NCBI GenBank assembly: GCA_031316155.1
Contig: JALDRB010000021.1
Location: 1 to 43,914 of the forward strand
DNA: 43,914 nucleotides
Direction: 5' to 3'
DNA from: Candidatus Scalindua sp.
GTDB lineage: Bacteria; Planctomycetota; Brocadiia; Brocadiales; Scalinduaceae
Shown here: positions 34,148 through 40,878 of the stretch, one piece after another
Layout of the letters: each line of letters starts with the position of its first letter
How positions within the stretch are numbered: position 1 is the first letter of the stretch
Made by a program: the position numbers and the translations under genes
The notes under the pieces: generated by a model
Databases searched by the model: none
What the model was told of the DNA's origin: nothing
Seen by the model: the letters and a program-made list of their open reading frames with translations, nothing else

Positions 34148-36031
34148 ATGTGCGGAATTGTAGGAAAATTTAACTTCTATAACAGAAAACCAGTATCCGA
34201 AGAGTTAATCAAATCAATGTGTGACATTATTGATTATAGAGGACCTGACGATAGCGGTATTTACTTAGACGGTCACATAGGGTTGGGGCATAGGCGTTTA
34301 AGTATCCTTGATCTCTCTAAACTTGGTCACCAACCCATGTCCTCCGGAGATAAATCGATATGGATTACCTACAATGGTGAAATTTATAACTTTCAATCAC
34401 TAAAAAAAGATTTAATGCTGAAGGGGTATACATTTTCCAGTCATTGTGACACTGAGGTAATTATTTATCTTTATCAGGAGTATGGAGAAGAGTGTCTGAA
34501 ACATCTTCGGGGAATGTTTGCTTTTGCAATATGGGATAGAAACAAAGAAACGCTCTTTCTTGCCCGTGATCGCATTGGGAAAAAACCTTTATTTTATTAT
34601 TTCGACGGAAAGACATTTCTTTTTGCTTCTGAGATCAAGTCCATCTTTAAAGATAAATCATTAAAAAGAGAAATAAATTTTGAGGCATTCTATGATTATT
34701 TCAAATACCTCTATGTTCCGGATCCTAAAACCATTTATAAAAACACCCATAAATTGGAACCTGGACATTACATGATACTTTCTAAAGACGGTATAAGAAA
34801 GAATGAATATTGGGATATTTCATTTAGTGAACAATCCAATCTAAATGAAAATGACATTGCAGAAGAACTCCTTAATATCCTGGATGAAAGTGTACGGCTC
34901 AGGATGATAAGTGATGTCCCTCTCGGGGCTTTTCTTAGCGGAGGAATAGATTCAAGTGGGATTGTAGCCCTTATGGCTAAACAAACCAATAATCCGGTCA
35001 CAACATGTTCAATTGGATTCGATTCGGAAGAGTATGATGAGGTGAGATATGCAAGAATGGTTTCAGAGCAATACAGTACTGATCATCATGAATTTACGGT
35101 GAATGAAAATACCGAAGAGATATTAACTGACCTGGCTTTTTATTTTGATGAGCCTTTTGCAGACGCTTCCGCCGTACCTACCTATTATGTATCAAAGGTT
35201 GCCAGACAAAGGGTTACTGTGGCCCTTTCCGGCGATGGCGGTGATGAAAATTTTGCCGGTTATGAAAAATATTATATTGATGATATCGAAAACAGGATCA
35301 GAAGGAAAATCCCCAGGCCTATTAGAACGTTAATCTTACCATATTTATCTGATTTACTTTCTATGGGAAACCATGCGATTTTTCGAAAAGGTACAACCCT
35401 GCTAAAGACTCTCAGTTTCGAATCTGATTATGGATTTTTTCTGACAAATACAGAATTTGATGATCACTTATGGAAAGACTTAATCAATAATGATACGAAA
35501 AAACAGATAGGAGAGTATGATCCATTTTCCGTTACCAGATACTATTATAACAAAGCCGATACGGATGATCATCTTTCCAGAATTCTCTACACAGACTTGA
35601 AAACATATTTACCGGGAGACATACTTGTCAAGGTTGACAGGATGAGTATGGCAAATTCTCTCGAAGTAAGATCTCCGATTCTTGATCATAAAGTTATAGA
35701 ATTTGCCGCGAACATTCCTCCGGGGCTTAAGTATAACAATGGAGAGAAGAAGTATATACTGAAACAGTCGTTCAAGCAAATTCTTCCTAAAGAGATTATG
35801 TACAGAAGAAAAATGGGATTTTCTGTTCCATTAGCCCAGTGGTTTCGAGAAGAAATGAAAGCATTTGTGAGCAGCAACCTCTTATCGACAGATGCCGGTG
35901 TTAACAATTTCTTCCGTAAAGAGATAATACTGAAAATCTGGAATCTTCATCAGACCTGTACAAGGAATTACTCAACTATACTTTGGAGTCTTTTGATGTT
36001 TGAATTGTGGTATAGGAAGTTTATGCGGTAA
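34148..36031 (+). CDS. Asparagine-synthase-like amidotransferase of the EPS locus
   Basis: The 627-residue protein has an N-terminal class II glutaminase (C2 nucleophile in MCGIVGKF, RGPDDSG, LGHRRLSI, YNGEIYN) and a C-terminal synthetase domain with PP-loop LSGGIDSSG (about 262-270) and ALSGDGGDENFAGY. Glutamine-derived ammonia would be transferred to an adenylated carboxyl group. Proteins of this TIGR03108-like kind in XrtA loci probably amidate a sugar uronic acid or the FemAB product; the exact substrate is unknown. Full length, no breaks. Confidence 0.9.
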   Translation: MCGIVGKFNFYNRKPVSEELIKSMCDIIDYRGPDDSGIYLDGHIGLGHRRLSILDLSKLGHQPMSSGDKSIWITYNGEIYNFQSLKKDLMLKGYTFSSHCDTEVIIYLYQEYGEECLKHLRGMFAFAIWDRNKETLFLARDRIGKKPLFYYFDGKTFLFASEIKSIFKDKSLKREINFEAFYDYFKYLYVPDPKTIYKNTHKLEPGHYMILSKDGIRKNEYWDISFSEQSNLNENDIAEELLNILDESVRLRMISDVPLGAFLSGGIDSSGIVALMAKQTNNPVTTCSIGFDSEEYDEVRYARMVSEQYSTDHHEFTVNENTEEILTDLAFYFDEPFADASAVPTYYVSKVARQRVTVALSGDGGDENFAGYEKYYIDDIENRIRRKIPRPIRTLILPYLSDLLSMGNHAIFRKGTTLLKTLSFESDYGFFLTNTEFDDHLWKDLINNDTKKQIGEYDPFSVTRYYYNKADTDDHLSRILYTDLKTYLPGDILVKVDRMSMANSLEVRSPILDHKVIEFAANIPPGLKYNNGEKKYILKQSFKQILPKEIMYRRKMGFSVPLAQWFREEMKAFVSSNLLSTDAGVNNFFRKEIILKIWNLHQTCTRNYSTILWSLLMFELWYRKFMR

Positions 36032-36040
36032 GCTTTATTA

Positions 36041-36138
36041 GTAAGCTGTGAGCTATGAACAGTAAGCAGTGAACAGTAAGCAGTAAGCGGTATACTGTGT
36101 GCTATCAACAAAGAACTATCAGATAATATCTATGAACT
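36041..36138. repeat. Heptamer repeats, AGCAGTA type, including a start codon
   Basis: Fourteen units keep a strict 7-bp period: AGCTGTG, AGCTATG, AACAGTA, AGCAGTG, AACAGTA, AGCAGTA, AGCGGTA, TACTGTG, TGCTATC, AACAAAG, AACTATC and so on. The last ATCTATG/AACTATA supply the ATG (36132) of the next gene. Confidence 0.7.
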
Positions 36139-37067
36139 ATAATAAAAAGGTTTCTATTATTATACCCACATACAACGAAGAAAAATATCTCCCCTACTGC
36201 TTGGAATCTATATCAATTCTAAATTATCCCGGGAAAGACATTGAAGTCATCGTGGTTGACAATGGCTCTACTGATAGCACCAGAGCGACTGCTGAGCGCT
36301 ATGGAGTGAGGGTGCTACTGGATGATTCACTGAACGTTTCAGGTTTGCGGAATCTCGGTGTAACACAATCTACTGGAGAGATAATCACTTTTGTCGATGC
36401 AGATTGTATTGTATCAAAGGAATGGTTAAACAAAGCTTCATTATATTTCTGTGATTTATGCGTGGCTGCCTGGGGTAGTCCACCTGCCCCTCCGATGGAT
36501 TCCACGTGGGTTCAGAAAACATGGTACTTAATACGGCAGAAAGAAAATCAGGTACAAGATGTAGATTGGCTTGAGTCGATGAATCTTTTTGTGAGGAGGA
36601 AGCAGTTTATAGCTGTGGGTGGTTTTAACAAATCCCTGGTTACCTGTGAGGATGTGGACTTTTCATATAGGCTGAGAAAATACGGCAGGATCGTTTCTGA
36701 CAGCAGGATAGAAGTGATTCATCTGGGTGAAGCGGCTACTGTTAAGGAATTCATGAAAAAGGAGATCTGGAGAGGTAGGAGCAACCTTAAAGGTGTTTTC
36801 AATCATGGTTTAGTAATGAAAGAGATTCCCAGTCTTATCATTCCTCTGTACTTTGGTATATTGTTGCCAACTTTTTTGTTTGTATCCTTGATATTTCTGG
36901 GTTTAAAATGGCTTATCTTGTTGGTTTTTTTGTATATGCTGCCATCATTTGGTGTTATTTTAAAGATAAGAGCCAAAAAGGTGAGATTAGGCGATATGCT
37001 GAGAATAATGTTTTTAATCCAGATTTATTTTCTTTCAAGGACAATTGCCATTGTAAAGAGAAATTAG
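36132..37067 (+). CDS. Family 2 glycosyltransferase with C-terminal membrane helices
   Basis: The frame could begin at GTG 36099, but that lies in heptamer repeats; ATG 36132 places MNYNKKVSIIIPTYNEE at the start, as usual for GT2, giving 311 residues. Motifs: nucleotide-binding VVDNGSTDST, metal-binding VDADC, and acceptor/base region CEDVDFSYRLRKYG. Hydrophobic helices near the C-terminus (SLIIPLYFGILLPTFLFVSL and the next) anchor it in the inner membrane. It would add one sugar to the lipid-linked EPS unit; donor unknown. Confidence 0.88.
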   Translation: MNYNKKVSIIIPTYNEEKYLPYCLESISILNYPGKDIEVIVVDNGSTDSTRATAERYGVRVLLDDSLNVSGLRNLGVTQSTGEIITFVDADCIVSKEWLNKASLYFCDLCVAAWGSPPAPPMDSTWVQKTWYLIRQKENQVQDVDWLESMNLFVRRKQFIAVGGFNKSLVTCEDVDFSYRLRKYGRIVSDSRIEVIHLGEAATVKEFMKKEIWRGRSNLKGVFNHGLVMKEIPSLIIPLYFGILLPTFLFVSLIFLGLKWLILLVFLYMLPSFGVILKIRAKKVRLGDMLRIMFLIQIYFLSRTIAIVKRN

Positions 37068-37318
37068 AAATACGAATCGGTTATCTTACGGTAATGCACA
37101 GTATTGTTTTTGGACACTCACGATATCACTTCCGCCTCATACCTTTGTTAACAATCTTTGCTTCATGGCCTCTGATTAATTTCAAGGACATTTGGGGTAA
37201 ACGGAACGTATGGAGTTTTAAGATCTCAATCATGGTGTCAGTTATCTTTATAATCATCTGGTTGCGAGAGATTATGTTTGTTGATGGTACTCGTTGTTTG
37301 CATAATTTCGGAGTCTAA
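37059..37318 (+). pseudogene. C-terminal remnant of a membrane glycosyltransferase (GT39-like)
   Basis: This frame reads GYLTVMHSIVFGHSRYHFRL, IPLLTIFASWPLIN and a final helix WSFKISIMVSVIFIIIWL, the end of a multi-pass GT39/mannosyltransferase-type enzyme (typical R-Y-H-x-P-L-x-P block). The longer frame starts at 36908 but its first 50 residues are the shadow of the preceding glycosyltransferase. The rest of the enzyme is missing, so only the tail remains. Confidence 0.5.
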
Positions 37319-37398
37319 TGCCTGTATTAAATAGAATGCATAGAAGGATTAGAATAATAAAATTCATATTTCTTATACAAATTTTGGGATAAATAGCC

Positions 37399-38061
37399 AT
37401 GCCATGGACAGGAAATAGAGGCATTATTAAAAGGATATTAAATCCGACACCAACAATACAGTCAAATCCTCAAATCACAAAGGTTTTATCAATAATACCA
37501 GAAGGAGGAATAATAGTTGATCTTGGAGCCGGTGGCAGAAAAATTACGCCTGAATGTGTAACCATTGATTTCGCCAGAATTGGTGACACTAATGTCGTGG
37601 CTGATATACATAACATTCCATTAAAAGATGAGGCCGTTGATTGCCTCTTCTGTACAGGCACTATAGAGCATGTGCATAGCCCCGAGACAGTTTTGAAAGA
37701 AATTTTGAGGGTGCTCAAAAATGATGGAATCATCTATATAGATGTTCCGTTCATGCAATGTTATCATCCTGACCCTGTTGACTATTGGAGATTTACGATT
37801 AAGGGAATTGAGCTTATTTGTACAAGGAATGGTTTTACTAAGATTGAAACAGGTGTTAATATTGGTTCCGCATCCTCAGTAACCTGGATACTTATGGCAT
37901 TCTCTCGTACTATTTTCTCCAACAGAATTATTAATAAGCTCTTCAGTACCATCTTTAGTATGTTAGTTTCACCTGTAAAATATCTTGATAAATATACCAT
38001 TAAGGGAAAAAACAGCATTATAGCTCCAAGTGCTGTTTACTTTATTGGGATAAAAAAATAG
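37399..38061 (+). CDS. Class I SAM-dependent methyltransferase
   Basis: The 220-residue protein has motif I VDLGAGGRK (40-48), a diverged acidic motif II (TIDFARI) and the Methyltransf_11 blocks DAVDCLFCTGTIEHVHSPET-like (EAVDCLF, GTIEHVH) and VLKEILRVLKNDGIIYIDVP. The YHPDPVDYWRFT segment is common in sugar- or lipid-linked methyltransferases of EPS loci. It likely methylates a sugar of the polymer; position unknown. The ribosome site is weak. Confidence 0.85.
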   Translation: MPWTGNRGIIKRILNPTPTIQSNPQITKVLSIIPEGGIIVDLGAGGRKITPECVTIDFARIGDTNVVADIHNIPLKDEAVDCLFCTGTIEHVHSPETVLKEILRVLKNDGIIYIDVPFMQCYHPDPVDYWRFTIKGIELICTRNGFTKIETGVNIGSASSVTWILMAFSRTIFSNRIINKLFSTIFSMLVSPVKYLDKYTIKGKNSIIAPSAVYFIGIKK

Positions 38062-38110
38062 CTCTTACATATCCTATCAAAAACATATAATAAAAATAAC
38101 AAGATACAAA

Positions 38111-39304
38111 TTGAATATACTCTTCCTCGCACATAGAATCCCTTATCCACCGGATAAGGGTGATAAAATTCGCTCCTTTAACGAAATTAAATATTTATCT
38201 AAAAAAAATAATATATATTTGGGTACAATCTTAGATGGTAAATCTGATAAAGAACACCTGGAGGAACTAAAGAGATATTGCAAAGAAGTTTATTCTGTAT
38301 ATTTTTATAAAAAATTAAGGATTATTAAAAGCGTTATTCAAGATGTACCTTTTTCTGTATCATATTTTTATAACTTTGATCTTCAGGAATACGTAAACGA
38401 AATCCTGGAAAACGAAAATATAGATATAGTGATATGCTTTTGCTCCACTATGGCAGAGTATATTTTCAGATCACGTCCATATAAAGAAAAAGAGTTAAAC
38501 AATATCTCTCTTATTATGGACTATGTTGACCTTGACTCTGATAAATGGCTTCAATATTCTAGATATACCAGATTTCCGTATAATCTACTTTATAAACTGG
38601 AAAATAAATGGTTGCTGAAATATGAGATTAATATTAATCGTACCTTCAACCAGTCGGTTTTTGTTTCTCAAAGGGAAGTTGATGTATTCAGGAAACTTTA
38701 CCCTGAAGTCAAAAATGTTCACTTCATCTTAAATGGTGTTGATTCCGATTACTTTACACCGGAAAAATCAACGCACAACTCGCAAAACATTTTAGTCTTT
38801 ACTGGCGTCATGGATTATTTTGCTAATGAGGACGGTGTGAAATGGTTTTGCGAGAATATATTTCATAAGATTAAGGCTGAGATACCCGATGTTCTCTTTT
38901 ATATTGTAGGCAACCGTCCTACTAAAAGGGTACGAAAACTTTCAAAGATTAAGGGTGTTATCGTAACAGATTATGTCCAGGATATAAGGAAATATTACTT
39001 GATGGCGAATGTTTGTGTGATCCCATTGAGGATCGCCAGGGGATTACAGAATAAGATTCTGGAGGCCATGGCAACCGGCAATGCAGTTGTTGCTACTACA
39101 AACGCAAGTGATGGTCTTATTTACCATAAAAATGTTGACATCATTATTGCAGACGAGGAGGAAGCATTTGCCAGAGAGGTCATAAATCTTCTAAAAGATG
39201 AAAAGAGAAGAAAAGAAATCGGAATAAAGGCTGTAGAGAATATTCAACAACATTATTCATGGCAGGTAAACTTGAAGGCATTCGATAACCTGCTCAATGC
39301 TTAG
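38111..39304 (+). CDS. GT4 glycosyltransferase, TIGR03087-like (PEP-CTERM/XrtA system)
   Basis: The 397-residue protein starts with TTG at 38111: MNILFLAHRIPYPPDKGDKI is the typical family N-terminus and no ATG lies in a better place. GT-B fold: acceptor domain first, then the nucleotide-sugar domain with ILVFTGVMDYFANEDGVKWF, IVGNRPTKRVRKL, VIPLRIARGLQNKILEAMAT. The final E-x7-E-like motif sits at KILEAMATG. It would extend the lipid-linked unit in the cytoplasm. The 8-bp overlap with the next gene shows translational coupling. Confidence 0.9.
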   Translation: MNILFLAHRIPYPPDKGDKIRSFNEIKYLSKKNNIYLGTILDGKSDKEHLEELKRYCKEVYSVYFYKKLRIIKSVIQDVPFSVSYFYNFDLQEYVNEILENENIDIVICFCSTMAEYIFRSRPYKEKELNNISLIMDYVDLDSDKWLQYSRYTRFPYNLLYKLENKWLLKYEININRTFNQSVFVSQREVDVFRKLYPEVKNVHFILNGVDSDYFTPEKSTHNSQNILVFTGVMDYFANEDGVKWFCENIFHKIKAEIPDVLFYIVGNRPTKRVRKLSKIKGVIVTDYVQDIRKYYLMANVCVIPLRIARGLQNKILEAMATGNAVVATTNASDGLIYHKNVDIIIADEEEAFAREVINLLKDEKRRKEIGIKAVENIQQHYSWQVNLKAFDNLLNA

Positions 39305-40445
39305 GTGGAATAATGGAATTTTGGAAAAATTGAAGAATATCGCCCACATAACATTTGACATGAGGATAGGTGGTGCTGAGCAGGTTATCTCTAATCTGGT
39401 AGAAAATACAAATCAATCTAAATACAATTTGTCAATCATATGTCTTGATCAAACCATCGGCCCATTTGGTAGAAGACTGCAGGAGAAAGGTTGCCAGGTA
39501 ATCTCCTTTAACAGAAAGCCAGGTTTTGATCTTTCCTTGATAAGGCAAATTCATGATTATATTATACGTTGTAAATTTGACATCCTTCACTGTCACCAAT
39601 ATACACCTTATATATACGGGTTATTTGCATCTTTTTTCACCTCTGCCAAAGTGATCTTTACAGAGCATGGAAGGTTTTATCCGGATAAAAGAAAGTTTAA
39701 GCGGGTTGTATTGAATCCGTTTCTCAGTTTTTTTACAAACACTATTACGGCTATTTCATTAGCGACACGGGATGCCCTGGTAGAGTATGAAAACTTTCCC
39801 AGGAAAAAAATAAAGATTGTTTACAATGGTATTGATGATTCTCTCTCTATAACTTCCCAAGCTGCAAGCATGAAAGAGACTCTGGGAATCAACAAGAAAG
39901 ATTATGTTCTGGGCACTGTCGCCAGACTTGACACAATAAAAAACCAAAAAATGATGATTAAGTCACTTGCAAGTGTGCGAGAAACTTACCCCAATACGTT
40001 CCTCATTATAGTTGGTGATGGCCCTGAACGGAATAGTCTGGAAGCATTTGTTTCAAGTCTTGGATTCTCTTCCCATGTTATCTTTACGGGTTTCAAGGAT
40101 GATGTTTATAACTATTTAAAGACCATGGATATCTTCCTGCTGACCTCTTTCAGCGAAGGAACGGCTATGACCCTTCTTGAAGCAATGGCTGCAGGTCTTC
40201 CTTGCATTGTAACCAATGTTGGCGGCAATCCTGAGATTGTAGCGGATAATGAAACAGGATTTATAATTCCAAATGATGATGAAAAGACTCTTGCCGATAA
40301 AATTTGTATTTTTTTTAAAGATGAAAATTTGAAAAAAAAGATTGGAAAAGCGGGAAGAAGAAGGTTTGAAGAACACTTTACTGTAGACAAGATGGTTGCT
40401 GCTTATGAGGAAATTTACGATGATTTAGTGAGCAGGAAACAGTAA
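39297..40445 (+). CDS. GT4 glycosyltransferase, TIGR03088-like (PEP-CTERM/XrtA system)
   Basis: The 382-residue GT-B protein opens NIAHITFDMRIGGAEQVISN, the glycine-rich loop of GT4 enzymes, and has ILHCHQYTPYIYGL, FTEHGRFYPD, VYNGID, and the donor site SFSEGTAMTLLEAMAAGLPC-IVTNVGGNPE. It pairs with the previous glycosyltransferase, as in other XrtA EPS loci. Its ATG overlaps the end of that gene. The stop region runs into heptamer-like AGTAAGCGGTTAGCAG (40442-40457). Confidence 0.9.
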   Translation: MLRWNNGILEKLKNIAHITFDMRIGGAEQVISNLVENTNQSKYNLSIICLDQTIGPFGRRLQEKGCQVISFNRKPGFDLSLIRQIHDYIIRCKFDILHCHQYTPYIYGLFASFFTSAKVIFTEHGRFYPDKRKFKRVVLNPFLSFFTNTITAISLATRDALVEYENFPRKKIKIVYNGIDDSLSITSQAASMKETLGINKKDYVLGTVARLDTIKNQKMMIKSLASVRETYPNTFLIIVGDGPERNSLEAFVSSLGFSSHVIFTGFKDDVYNYLKTMDIFLLTSFSEGTAMTLLEAMAAGLPCIVTNVGGNPEIVADNETGFIIPNDDEKTLADKICIFFKDENLKKKIGKAGRRRFEEHFTVDKMVAAYEEIYDDLVSRKQ

Positions 40446-40509
40446 GCGGTTAGCAGAAAGCAGGAAATTCAGGTTTATAAGTAGTGATCGAAATTAAGGT
40501 AATGTAAGA

Positions 40510-40878
40510 ATGCGTACGGAAAAACCACATAAAAATTTAGATATTTGGAAATTGTCGATGCAAGTCTGTATAGATGTTTATAAAATTTGCGAAGAGCTGC
40601 CTATCGATGAAAAATATGGTTTGGCAAGCCAGATGAAAAGAGCAGTAATATCTATACCATGCAATATTGCTGAAGGTGCAGCTAGGAATACGCATAAAGA
40701 ATTTATACATTTTTTGAGCATAGCTCAGGGTTCCTTATCAGAATTAGATACATAACTTGAACTTTGTAGCAATTATTTGAAATTGGTAGAAAGTAATAAA
40801 GCATTACATATTTGTAAAAACCAGGAAAAAATAAGTAAAATGATAACAGGTCTAAAGAAATCATTAAAAAACAAATGA
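40510..40878 (+). pseudogene. Four-helix-bundle protein (S23/TIGR02436 type) with an internal stop
   Basis: The frame begins MRTEKPHKNLDIWKLSMQVC, the usual start of the S23-like four-helix family, through GLASQMKRAVISIPCNIAEG and FLSIAQGSLSELDT. TAA at 40753-40755 then interrupts it where the family has SELETQLE; CAA would restore Gln. The frame continues without a shift as LELCSNYLKLVES to a natural TGA at 40876-40878, which overlaps the next ATG (ATGA). Either a recent nonsense mutation or a read-through site. These proteins form ring-like pentamers of unknown function and are common as single genes in EPS regions. Confidence 0.75.

Noticed and set aside
36908..37058. N-terminal part of a 136-residue frame overlapping the GT2 gene
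   Set aside because: It is the out-of-frame shadow of GT2 membrane helices; only the part after about 37059 looks like protein.
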